A stretch of DNA of 64,000 nt, taken from the NCBI GenBank assembly GCA_009885105.1, contig VFLI01000066.1:47837-111836 (forward strand), in the 5' to 3' direction. Below are positions 53,024 through 61,040 of the stretch, in pieces. The stretch comes from Spirochaetia bacterium (GTDB lineage Bacteria > Spirochaetota > Leptospiria > Leptospirales > Leptonemataceae). A model generated the notes under the pieces. That model was not told the DNA's origin. It ran no database searches and worked only from the letters and a program-made list of their open reading frames with translations. Numbering within the stretch: the stretch's first letter is position 1; the number at the start of each line of letters is the position of its first letter. The position numbers were made by a program, and so were the translations under genes.

Positions 53024-54121
53024 ATGGACATAGTATTCAAGGTTGGAGAAAGTGAAGACGTAAACCGAATCTCAATGGGAGCCCGTCTGATCGCCGTGCT
53101 GGTTTTTTTCCCGGCGCTGCTTTTCCCTGATGTCTGGATTCTGAAAATCCTGCTGCTGACCGGTGTTGTCTTTCTCTTCTATATACCCTCAATTTTATTA
53201 AGCATAGTTTACAATGTCGCCGGCGGCATTGTTTATCTGCTGAATACCGTGATCTGCTTCATTACAGGACGAAAAAACGAGGAATTTGACCGATATCTGA
53301 TCAATCTTATCAACTACAATATGAAAGTCTCCCTGGGCTTATCCGGCATGATCGACCAGTATCCGCACATTGATATTTACGGACGTGAAAAGGATGCCAT
53401 GCCTTTTGTTGTTATGGTCAGATCCGAGAATTCTGTCAGCCGCCTCTGGTCTCTGCTCAGGATTACCGGTATGGTTTTTATCATAATGATTCCCTGGACT
53501 GTCCTGCTCATCCTTTCCAATATCGTATTCGGCTTTCTATCACTGGCACACTGGGGAATTCTGGCAGCCACAGGAGGAGCCAATGAGCCGATCTTTCGGC
53601 TGATGGAAAAAATTCTGCGATTTCAGGTGCGGGTTTCTGCCTTCGCTCTGGGACTGACAAACCAACTCCCCCCGTTTCACGGCGGCGAACTAACAGAAGA
53701 AGAGATTCGGTTCGATTTTTCGGACAGAGAAGATTCTTCGACTTTCGCGCAGACTCCGGATGATTTTTACAATGTGCAGCAATCCAGCGGGCTGGAAATG
53801 AACCTGGTCGTCTACACTCTTCTTCTGATTCTCTCTATGGGTTTATACTCATTTCTGTGGCTGATCCGAATTTCAAAAAAAATGGGCCACGATCCGTTCA
53901 GTATCGTGGCAATGTCGCTCATCATTCCGCTTCTTCCTTTATCTGTGGTTTTCTCAAGATACTATAGAAAAGCGGAAAAAATTATCAAAAATGAGCCGAG
54001 TCCGTTCCTGGAGATTCTGGTCATAATCCCGGTGGTCAACTTGATTTTCGGACCGCTGATTATTCAACTCATACTGAATGAGTATGATCGCGCAAAGCGG
54101 ATTCAGGACTCCAAATACTGA
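53024..54121 (+). CDS. Polytopic membrane protein with DUF4389- and DUF4234-like regions
   Basis: This is a 365-residue membrane protein of unknown role. The first half has a DUF4389-like pattern: two long hydrophobic segments (about 18-65), then YLINLINYNMKVSLGLSGM. The second half has VYTLLLILSMGLYSFLWLIRIS, as in DUF4234. Eight or so membrane helices are likely. GGAG lies 7 bases before ATG 53024, which I prefer to the upstream frame start at 52970. It follows the lipocalin-like gene. Confidence 0.78.
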   Translation: MDIVFKVGESEDVNRISMGARLIAVLVFFPALLFPDVWILKILLLTGVVFLFYIPSILLSIVYNVAGGIVYLLNTVICFITGRKNEEFDRYLINLINYNMKVSLGLSGMIDQYPHIDIYGREKDAMPFVVMVRSENSVSRLWSLLRITGMVFIIMIPWTVLLILSNIVFGFLSLAHWGILAATGGANEPIFRLMEKILRFQVRVSAFALGLTNQLPPFHGGELTEEEIRFDFSDREDSSTFAQTPDDFYNVQQSSGLEMNLVVYTLLLILSMGLYSFLWLIRISKKMGHDPFSIVAMSLIIPLLPLSVVFSRYYRKAEKIIKNEPSPFLEILVIIPVVNLIFGPLIIQLILNEYDRAKRIQDSKY

Positions 54122-54174
54122 CATTACTACAAAAAGACAGCTAAAAATATTACATTTCCAGGTCTGGCGTCCCG

Positions 54175-54195
54175 AATTAGTAATTTTTACTAATT
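54175..54195. promoter_or_regulatory. Perfect palindrome upstream of the MarR gene (possible operator)
   Basis: AATTAGTAA (54175-54183) and TTACTAATT (54187-54195) are exact inverted copies with a 3-base centre, in a very AT-rich 160-base gap. Size and symmetry fit a MarR-family operator, about 90 bases before the regulator's start. Confidence 0.55.
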
Positions 54196-54284
54196 TAGCT
54201 TATTTATTATTTCAAAAAAGAAAAAATATCAAGGTTTTATATTTTTTTATTTGACCATCTCCAAATCTTTATTATCTTGTACCT

Positions 54285-54716
54285 ATGAGTTCTAACGATT
54301 TAGTATTATCTTTAGGCGCTGCGTTTCGGGGATCGATTGATATCATCCGCGAAAGCGTGCCCAAAAAAGAGAAATTATCCACTCTTGCACTGTCAATTTT
54401 GCTGGATGTAGAAAGATCTTCCGGCATAGCACAGGGCGAGCTTGGAAAGAGTCTTCGACGTGATCCGATGACTATGAGCCAGGCAGTTCGCGCGCTTCAA
54501 AACGCGGGTCTGATTCTCAGCCAGTCGGATACGGAAGATAGACGTGTGAAGCGCCTGACTGTAACCAAAAAAGGGAAACAGCTGGGAGAAACGCTGCAGG
54601 ATGAAGAGAACAAGCTTCTGAATAACCTTTCAAAGGACTGGGGCAAAGCACGCATCAATCAGTTTATCAAAGATGTGGCGGAATTTAACGAGTTCATTTC
54701 CAATCTGCAGAATTAA
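54285..54716 (+). CDS. MarR-family transcriptional regulator
   Basis: This 143-residue winged-helix regulator has helices LSTLALSILLDVERSSGIAQGELGKSLR, the recognition helix TMSQAVRALQNAGLIL and the wing SDTEDRRVKRLTVTKKGKQL, all standard. Homodimers normally repress their own gene and neighbours and are released by small ligands or oxidation; there is no cysteine, so redox sensing is unlikely. No ribosome site precedes the ATG, and a TTGACC near 54251 with a poor -10 would give almost no leader. Its ligand and targets are unknown. Confidence 0.93.
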   Translation: MSSNDLVLSLGAAFRGSIDIIRESVPKKEKLSTLALSILLDVERSSGIAQGELGKSLRRDPMTMSQAVRALQNAGLILSQSDTEDRRVKRLTVTKKGKQLGETLQDEENKLLNNLSKDWGKARINQFIKDVAEFNEFISNLQN

Positions 54717-54732
54717 TCAGTAAAAGAGATTT

Positions 54733-54787
54733 TCAACCGCAGATACAGATTGACACCATCAGTGTTTCTATCTGTATCTGTGGTTGA
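54733..54787. repeat. Intergenic inverted repeat, CGCAGATACAGAT-type arms
   Basis: TCAACCGCAGATACAGAT (from 54733) is matched by the reverse complement of TATCTGTATCTGTGGTTGA (54769-54787), with one difference in the first 18 bases. It lies between the MarR gene and the converging coiled-coil gene and could also act as a bidirectional terminator. Confidence 0.75.
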
Positions 54788-54836
54788 TATCATTACAGGT
54801 TACCGACTCAGGCTTGGTTCTGAACGCCAGCCGGCA

Positions 54837-55631
54837 TCAAACGCCTTCCAGCGGAAGCGGGCTGTTTCGAATTAAAAAATATTTTTCTCCGCCGCGAGTT
54901 ACGGAGCCAGTGATCCATCGGTTCAGGTTTACGGGAACAGCTTTTTTCTCAAGAGGCTCCTCCTCGTCGGGGAGAACAGAAAGAATTTTCTCGCACCACA
55001 GACCCAGAAATTTACCATCACCAAGCCTGCACAGAAGCAGATCAAGGCGGCTGTCGGGAGATGAAAAATAATTCTCTTCCGGTTTCTCAGGAAAGACATC
55101 AAGAATTGCAGGTTCGCCGGACAGGTCAAAGTTTTTTGCCTGAATCATCTCACGTATTCGCGGGAGATCCCTGTAGGAAATATTTTTAATCCTTTTTAAA
55201 GGCAATCCGGGAGCTGCGAATCTTACATTTCCCAGCATATACAGCGGCCGGGCCTGCCTGATTGCATGACGTGCTTCCGGACGGTTTGCCATGATCCTTT
55301 CCAGGGCTTTTTCTATCATCGGGGAGAAAAAATCGGAAAGTAGAGGGTCTTTCATTTTGTCGATCTGGCGGAACAGAACGGAAAGTCGCTGTCTGTGATC
55401 GTCGATTTCCAGATGCATTTTTTTTATCAGCGCGGCCAGACGGGCGGAGCGCTCACGCAGATACATCGGAGCGTCGGCGGCTTCATGCGCAAGCGCCGAG
55501 GACAGCTGCCTGGAATCCTGGAATTTCTGCGACACCTCAATTTCCAGTTTTTCAATCGATAGTACAGCCTCCTGCAGCTGAGCGATCAGGCGCTGCAACT
55601 GAGCAATTTTTAGGACCGCTTTAATTGGCAT
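54837..55631 (-). CDS. Coiled-coil protein with a possible CheW-like C-terminus, function unknown
   Basis: This 264-residue protein has a helical N-terminal half with heptad pattern (IAQLQRLIAQLQEAVLSIEKLEIEV and LAALIKKMHLEIDDHRQRL), a middle region, and a C-terminal ~80 residues (LLLCRLGDGKFLGLWCEKILSVLP, then GSVTRGGEKYFLIR) that weakly recall a CheW-type beta-barrel. No enzyme motif is seen. ATG 55631 overlaps the end of rodA by 11 bp, so it is read with the rod-shape genes; the upstream start at 55670 would lie deeper in rodA. Confidence 0.68.
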   Translation of the reverse strand: MPIKAVLKIAQLQRLIAQLQEAVLSIEKLEIEVSQKFQDSRQLSSALAHEAADAPMYLRERSARLAALIKKMHLEIDDHRQRLSVLFRQIDKMKDPLLSDFFSPMIEKALERIMANRPEARHAIRQARPLYMLGNVRFAAPGLPLKRIKNISYRDLPRIREMIQAKNFDLSGEPAILDVFPEKPEENYFSSPDSRLDLLLCRLGDGKFLGLWCEKILSVLPDEEEPLEKKAVPVNLNRWITGSVTRGGEKYFLIRNSPLPLEGV

Positions 55632-57156
55632 ATCGTTTCCGATGTATGCTGAGAAGCATTCCGACGGCAATCATGCAGGTCATAAGATGCGATCCTCCGT
55701 AACTCATAAAACTCAGCGGCAGACCTGTGACGGGCAGAAGCCCGAGTGCGATGCCTGTATTGAAAAGTATATGATAAAAAAACATGAATGATATTCCGGC
55801 CGCAAGGAGCGATCCGAGCCTGTCTCTGGCCTCAAAACTGATCTGCATGCCGCGAAGCGGTATTCCCAGCAGAGCCAGCAGAAGAAGAACCGATCCCAGG
55901 AAACCTGTTCGTTCGCTCCAGGAAGTAAATATAAAATCCGTGTAAGCTTCCGGTACAAGCGGTCTATCGCCGACAGTCATATCGCCCTGGAAAAAACCGC
56001 GCCCGGTCATCTCGCCGGATCCGATTGCGGCCTTTGATGCGCGAATCTGATACGCCAGATCCCGGGGAAATTTATCCGGATTGATGAAAGCCGTCACACG
56101 AACAACCTGATGATATTTAAATGAAAACGTCAGATGCACGGCAACCGCCGAGAGAAGCGAAACACCCAGAACGCCCAGCGGAATGTAAAGCTTCCTCAAC
56201 GCCTGCATGGATGTCCCCTGCGTGAACCTGATGATGAAGAGAACAAGAGCGGCAAGCGAAAGAATAACGCCGACAATCACAAGCAGAGCGTCGTTCTCCA
56301 TAATGCGCAGCAGAAGACCGCCCGATTCATAACGGACTGCGAGAGAAGCTTCGCGAAAAGCGGCCATTATCTTTCCATTCGACAGAATACCGGCCAGATA
56401 CTCCCGGTCTGTTCCATCGACGCCCGCCGGAATGACAGAATTTTCCAGGAATTTCCAGACATCTGTCTTCAGGATTCGCACCGCGGGAATCAGACTTGTC
56501 TGACCCAGATCCGACATGTGACCGAGCAGGGGCTCGACAAGCGTTATATTATGATATTCAATATAGAGCGGAATCGACAGCGCCACACTGAAAAACGCCA
56601 GCACCGACCCGATGTGATACATATCCGCCCCGGCGATGAAAAGCATAGAGAGAAGCACCGGAGCCAGCGAAAACGCTCCGCCGAAATCCGGCTGGATTAC
56701 AATAAGCAGCATAGGAACAACAGCAATCACAAAAGGAATAAACAGCGACGGGATGCGCTCCATTTCCCTTTCCTTCAATTCTAGATATTTGGCCAGAAGA
56801 AGTATCGTCGCAAGACTGGCCACCTCCGAGGTCTGAATGCCGAACCAGCCGAGCCGGATCCAGGACCGCGCGCCTTTAACCTCGGAGCCGATGAAGGGGA
56901 TGAGCGTAACAAGCAAAAGAAGAAGTCCGATTCCGTAAGCGACTACCGCATACCCGCCCAGAAATTGATAGTTGATCTTTCTCAGAATAAAACAGAATGC
57001 AAGACCGACGCCAAAAAACACAGCCTGACGCACCCACCGACTTTCTCCGTTTTCCGCGCCGATCGTTTCCTGAGTGTACAGAGTGAAAATTCCAGCCACA
57101 GCGACGAATACGACGCAGAGGAAGAGGACGATATCGATACGCAGTCGTTTTTCCAT
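55621..57156 (-). CDS. rodA: RodA-type peptidoglycan glycosyltransferase with a large insertion
   Basis: This 511-residue SEDS-family membrane enzyme polymerises lipid II with PBP2 during elongation. Signature stretches are QPDFGGAFSLAP, the SERTGFLGSVLLLL loop and TGIALGLLPVTGLPLSFMSYGGS near the C-terminus. The usual length is 370-400; about 100 extra residues (roughly 190-285) form a non-membrane insertion after the middle helices. I start at ATG 57156: the longer frame from 57252 reads through an intergenic repeat and gives an unnatural basic N-terminus. PBP2 is 102 bp upstream across that repeat. Confidence 0.93.
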   Translation of the reverse strand: MEKRLRIDIVLFLCVVFVAVAGIFTLYTQETIGAENGESRWVRQAVFFGVGLAFCFILRKINYQFLGGYAVVAYGIGLLLLLVTLIPFIGSEVKGARSWIRLGWFGIQTSEVASLATILLLAKYLELKEREMERIPSLFIPFVIAVVPMLLIVIQPDFGGAFSLAPVLLSMLFIAGADMYHIGSVLAFFSVALSIPLYIEYHNITLVEPLLGHMSDLGQTSLIPAVRILKTDVWKFLENSVIPAGVDGTDREYLAGILSNGKIMAAFREASLAVRYESGGLLLRIMENDALLVIVGVILSLAALVLFIIRFTQGTSMQALRKLYIPLGVLGVSLLSAVAVHLTFSFKYHQVVRVTAFINPDKFPRDLAYQIRASKAAIGSGEMTGRGFFQGDMTVGDRPLVPEAYTDFIFTSWSERTGFLGSVLLLLALLGIPLRGMQISFEARDRLGSLLAAGISFMFFYHILFNTGIALGLLPVTGLPLSFMSYGGSHLMTCMIAVGMLLSIHRKRYAN

Positions 57157-57180
57157 TTCAGATAATATCCAGACTTTTTT

Positions 57181-57271
57181 TAACCGCGAATGCACACGAA
57201 TAAACGCTAATAAGATACGGAATGGTCTGCATATCCTCCGATTCGCGTTCATTGGCGTTCATTGGCGGTTG
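57181..57271. repeat. Intergenic inverted repeat, CGCGAAT-type arms, between PBP2 gene and rodA
   Basis: The left arm TAACCGCGAATGCACACGAA (from 57181) continues with TAAACGCTAATAAG. The right arm ATTCGCGTTCATTGGCGTTC (57241) continues with ATTGGCGGTTG to 57271. About 23 of 31 positions match between the arms. Each arm consists of three degenerate ~9-base units. The stop of the PBP2 gene (57259-57261) lies inside the right arm. Confidence 0.85.
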
Positions 57272-59199
57272 TCTCCCTCTAGCGGGACCGATACTGAAGC
57301 CGCCGGCAAAGATTCCGCCGGATTGGAGTCGGTTCTGATTGCCGGCCTGGTGGAAACCTCATTGGGGAAAGCGGCCCTGAAAATCTCTCCTGCTATCGGA
57401 GCCGCCACGGCGGAACCTCCCATCCCGAATTCGACAAAGACAACGACAACAACTCTGTCTTCGATCGGGCCGTCATAGGGCGCGTAGCCGGCAAACCAGG
57501 CATGATTCTGACCGTTTCGCACGCTGCGAGTCTGAACTGTTCCGGTCTTGCCGGCAATGGCTACCATATCCCGGCGGTTGAGAAAACTCGCCGTACCGTT
57601 GGTAACAACAGCGCGCATCCCGGCCTGCACGACATCAAGACTGTGCGTGGAGACCGGATTTTCTCGCAGGAGCGCCTGATTGTTAGAGCGCAGGACGCGA
57701 TTGGACAGTGGATCACGAACTTCCCGCACCAGATGCGGCCTGTACATTTTCCCGCGGTTCGCCAGGGCGCCGAACATTACCGCCACTTCCAGCGGTGTGG
57801 TCTCCATAAAACCCTGTCCGATGGCCATGTTCACGGTATCGCCGTCGTACCAGCGGTTGGACCAGGTGATCTGCTTCCAGCGCTGGTCCGGCACAAAACC
57901 TTCGGTTTCGCCGGGGAGATCGACCTCAGTTCGTTTGTTCAGGCCGAATTTTCGCGCATAGTCTATTATCGAGGTCGGGCCCATTCTGTAGCCCAGCTGA
58001 TAGAAATACACGCTGCAGCTTTTCTGAATCGCTCCGATAAGATTGTTGGTGCCGTGACCGCCGTGATCCCAGCAGTAAAATTCTGACGCGGGGACGCCGG
58101 GCATCGAGGATTGCAGCTGCCATTTTCCGTAACAGTTGAATGATTGATTCTCATTGATGGCGTTCGAACCGCCCTGTTCCAGAGCGGCCAGAGCGACCAA
58201 TGGTTTAAAAGTAGAACCAGGAGGAAATTTCGCCGCGATGGCCAGATTCAAAAATCCCTCATGCTCCACCACCTGATTGTAATGCCTTGTCCTCTGATCG
58301 CTTGTGCCGCTGGAAAGAATATTGGGATCAAAAGTGGGAAGCGATACCATGGCAAGGATTTCCCCTGTAGACGCATTCATCGCGATTGCCGTTCCCCTTT
58401 TTCCGCTTGCGGACAGAGCGCGGTAAGCGGCCGCCTGAACATCCCGGTCTATTGTCAGCACAACATTGTTCCCGTGTTCAGATTCCGCAATCTGCTCTTC
58501 TGAATCGATAATACGGTGACGCATCCGTATTCCGTCCGTGCCTCGGAGTTCCGCGTCGTATCGCGCTTCCAGACCGCCTTTTCCGATCATCTGATAGGAC
58601 AGAGCCTGTTTCCGATCGAGTTCTCCCCGCGAGGGCAGTCCGATGTAACCGGTCACGTGAGCCAGAGCCGGACCCATTGTATAGTATCGCAGATGATTGG
58701 TAATAAAGGCGCCGTAGTGCGCGCTCATGCGAAACTCATCAAGCCTTTCGTGCTCTCGCCGCGTCATGCGATTCAAGAGAGTTATGCTTTCGTTTTTTCG
58801 CACAAGATCTTTCCAGGCGGCGGGACGGAGCATCGGCTCAAATTCCGCGTACGGCCGCCCCATCAGTCTGCAGAATTCCTGGACATAGGCAACGGCGGTC
58901 TGAATATCCGCGAAACGCGAAGGATAAATTACAAAATCTATATAGTTAATATTCTGAACGAGGGGCGGCACCCCTTCCTGATGATTTCTGTCATACATGA
59001 GTCCGCGCGGAGCTATTGTGAACTCCTGACGGCTTACGAATTTTTTCGCCAGAATTCTGTTCTCAAAACCTTTGACCAGCTGCAGATTGCCCAGCTGCAG
59101 AATCAGAATAACCGCGGAAAATAAAATCAGACCGGAAAAAGCGTAGACCCGTGTCTGAAACCGGCGCTCAAGACGGTATTCTGTGGCTGTCTTGCTCAT
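57259..59199 (-). CDS. mrdA: Penicillin-binding protein 2 (class B transpeptidase of the elongasome)
   Basis: A 646-residue periplasmic transpeptidase with an N-terminal membrane anchor (about residues 18-38). The catalytic SxxK is S329-T-F-K, the KTG motif is in IAGKTGTVQ, and the SxN position reads S-C-S (in KSCSVYFYQLG), an uncommon third residue. The dimerisation domain precedes it. AGAGGAA lies 5 bases before ATG 59199, which overlaps the mreD stop by 4 bp, so the longer start at 59232 is rejected. The last three sense codons and the stop come from an intergenic repeat. It pairs with RodA, encoded next. Confidence 0.94.
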   Translation of the reverse strand: MSKTATEYRLERRFQTRVYAFSGLILFSAVILILQLGNLQLVKGFENRILAKKFVSRQEFTIAPRGLMYDRNHQEGVPPLVQNINYIDFVIYPSRFADIQTAVAYVQEFCRLMGRPYAEFEPMLRPAAWKDLVRKNESITLLNRMTRREHERLDEFRMSAHYGAFITNHLRYYTMGPALAHVTGYIGLPSRGELDRKQALSYQMIGKGGLEARYDAELRGTDGIRMRHRIIDSEEQIAESEHGNNVVLTIDRDVQAAAYRALSASGKRGTAIAMNASTGEILAMVSLPTFDPNILSSGTSDQRTRHYNQVVEHEGFLNLAIAAKFPPGSTFKPLVALAALEQGGSNAINENQSFNCYGKWQLQSSMPGVPASEFYCWDHGGHGTNNLIGAIQKSCSVYFYQLGYRMGPTSIIDYARKFGLNKRTEVDLPGETEGFVPDQRWKQITWSNRWYDGDTVNMAIGQGFMETTPLEVAVMFGALANRGKMYRPHLVREVRDPLSNRVLRSNNQALLRENPVSTHSLDVVQAGMRAVVTNGTASFLNRRDMVAIAGKTGTVQTRSVRNGQNHAWFAGYAPYDGPIEDRVVVVVFVEFGMGGSAVAAPIAGEIFRAAFPNEVSTRPAIRTDSNPAESLPAASVSVPLEGDNRQ

Positions 59200-59726
59200 G
59201 AATATTCCTCTGGTTTGATCCTGTAAATCCATCCCAGGATAAAAAACCAGATCGGAGACAAAAGACCGGTATAGAGAGCGGGGCCCACGAAGGAATATGA
59301 TTTGTTGAATTCAACCGCGATGCCCATCAAAAGCCAGGTCAGCGCCCGGACAGCAATGGTCGAACAGAGAACCAGAACAAAAATCGGCAGCATGCTTTCT
59401 TTATCCACAACCCTGTTGATCCTTCCCAGCACGTAACCGGTAATTGTATAGATCACAGCATGAGTTCCTATCAACGGAGCAAAGTCTCCCGCACGAGCTG
59501 AGAAACTGATAATTGCAGAATCTTCCAGAAGCCCGGAAAAAAAACCTATCCATATACCTGCAAATTCGCCCTTTTGAAGAGAAAAGAAAATTAAAAAAAT
59601 CAGAAGAAAATCGGGATAAATAACGCCTGTGTTCAAAAAACTGAAATCCAGACTCAGGAAATTTACATCTTTAAGGAAGAAAGAAACCAGGATTCCCAGA
59701 GCTATGACGCTGATTTCCAGAAACAT
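59196..59726 (-). CDS. mreD: Rod shape-determining protein MreD
   Basis: This 176-residue membrane protein has about five to six transmembrane helices, as in MreD, and sits in the diagnostic order mreB-mreC-mreD-PBP2. MreD sequences are poorly conserved, so position carries much of the call. It supports the MreC-RodA-PBP2 complex. It starts directly after the mreC stop, with no gap, and its own stop overlaps the PBP2 start by 4 bp; its last codons provide that gene's ribosome site. Confidence 0.9.
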   Translation of the reverse strand: MFLEISVIALGILVSFFLKDVNFLSLDFSFLNTGVIYPDFLLIFLIFFSLQKGEFAGIWIGFFSGLLEDSAIISFSARAGDFAPLIGTHAVIYTITGYVLGRINRVVDKESMLPIFVLVLCSTIAVRALTWLLMGIAVEFNKSYSFVGPALYTGLLSPIWFFILGWIYRIKPEEYS

Positions 59727-60848
59727 TTATCGATTCCCCGCTGGAGGCGCCACATTCTGTATGCGCCTCGGTCCGGTCTGAGGATTCGCCGGTTCACTGC
59801 CGCCGGCGCTCTCCTGCTCCTTATCCGCCTGAGGAAGCGTTGTCTCTCCCGTCCGCCGGTTGGGATTCTGTGCCGGTCTTCTGGTCAATTCAGAATATTC
59901 CGGCTGTCCAAACTCAGTCTGTAAATGTTCTTCCCAGTTCGATTCGCGCTCCCAGTGTTCTGACCAATCCGCTGGTTTTTTCAAGAGCACGGTAACAGTA
60001 TCCAGTGTGCTGATGGGAGCATAAGGACGAAGATAAGCCGTTTTAAATTCTCCCTGACGAAATCCTTCCCGCGTGAGCACGCCGACCGGGATACCCGGAG
60101 GAAAAATCCCGCCCTCTCCGCTCGTGTACACTTTCTGATTTTCCTGAAATACGATATCGGCGTTCGACATTGTGGATTTGTCAGGCGATGAATCGGTCGT
60201 GATAAATGTCAGAAGAACTTCCGTCACTCTTCCGGAATTGCCGGTCAGCATAGCCCATTGACCGGTTTCCGGCATGCGTACACCCAGGCGAAAACCCGGA
60301 TGAATGATCGGCTGAACCACCGCCGATGAGCCGTCCACCGCGGCGATGATTCCGACAACACATCGTATAATATTGTGTTCGGAGTCCGTAACCCTGGCGA
60401 TAACAGGCATGAAAGGCATGATTCCGCTGGAGCGCCCTTTGCCGATGATCAAACGAGGACTGATTGAATTGATGCGCACACCCAGCACTTCTGCGCGAAC
60501 CTCCGGAAATTCCTGCGCCGGCTGAAAACCGAGCGTGGCGCGAAGCCTGTCATTGTCCAGCTTCAGTATGTCGAATTTATCTTTTTCAAGCCGGTACTGT
60601 TCGATCAGTTTCTGCGCCTGCGAATACCGCTGCTCGAGCGCGCGATACTTATCCACCTCGACCCAGATATTGCCGGGAAGACTCAGACCTGAATTGAGAG
60701 CGCCGCTGATCCTGTCTGAAACTTTTCCAAAAACATTCACGGCGCGAGCAAGAGGATTCGTCTGCCAGATCAGGCATAGAGTAGAAAAAGAAAGACAGAA
60801 ACTCAGACTGATTGTGTTTTTATATCGCCAGAATATTTCCCACAGCAT
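59727..60848 (-). CDS. mreC: Rod shape-determining protein MreC
   Basis: This 373-residue periplasmic protein has one N-terminal membrane helix (about 12-30), a coiled coil (VDKYRALEQRYSQAQKLIEQY) and the two beta-domains of MreC (from VRAEVLGVRINSISPRLIIGKG to about 285). MreC activates PBP2-RodA. After the core, about 80 extra residues are charged and Pro/Gln-rich (ending PRRIQNVAPPAGNR), a longer tail than usual. It is separated from mreB by a 192-bp gap holding an intergenic repeat, whereas mreD follows with no gap. Confidence 0.94.
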   Translation of the reverse strand: MLWEIFWRYKNTISLSFCLSFSTLCLIWQTNPLARAVNVFGKVSDRISGALNSGLSLPGNIWVEVDKYRALEQRYSQAQKLIEQYRLEKDKFDILKLDNDRLRATLGFQPAQEFPEVRAEVLGVRINSISPRLIIGKGRSSGIMPFMPVIARVTDSEHNIIRCVVGIIAAVDGSSAVVQPIIHPGFRLGVRMPETGQWAMLTGNSGRVTEVLLTFITTDSSPDKSTMSNADIVFQENQKVYTSGEGGIFPPGIPVGVLTREGFRQGEFKTAYLRPYAPISTLDTVTVLLKKPADWSEHWERESNWEEHLQTEFGQPEYSELTRRPAQNPNRRTGETTLPQADKEQESAGGSEPANPQTGPRRIQNVAPPAGNR

Positions 60849-60870
60849 AAAGTTTTAATCCGGAAAAGAT

Positions 60871-61023
60871 TTTTTCACGCAGAGACGCAGAGACCGCAGA
60901 GTTAATTAAGGGAAAAAAAATAAAATATGGCACGTGGATAAGCGTCCCGGAACGCTTGCCAGCGCTCTGAAAGATTTCTCTTCATCCTTCTTCCTCCGCG
61001 ACCTCCGCGCTCTCCGCGTGAAA
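60871..61023. repeat. Intergenic inverted repeat, ACGCAGAG-type arms, between mreB and mreC
   Basis: The left arm TTTTTCACGCAGAGACGCAG, continuing AGACCGCAGAG (60871-60901), matches the reverse complement of the right arm 60993-61023 (CCTCCGCGACCTCCGCGCTC then TCCGCGTGAAA). About 90 bases separate the arms. Each arm has three degenerate copies of an 8-9-base ACGCAGAG unit. Confidence 0.8.
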
Positions 61024-61040
61024 CATCTGCCTTAAAAATA

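Noticed and set aside
56134..56784. Open frame of 216 codons on the plus strand inside rodA
   Set aside because: It is antisense to a clear RodA coding region, its product is very rich in Arg/His/Gln, and it has no ribosome site or family motif; it is a composition shadow.
57157..57252. N-terminal extension of RodA from ATG 57252
   Set aside because: It translates the intergenic repeat into a basic segment that no RodA needs; the normal first membrane helix follows the ATG at 57156.
54733..61023. Repeated arms as a CRISPR array
   Set aside because: The elements are scattered and inverted, with different sequences, not regularly spaced direct repeats; no cas gene is present.
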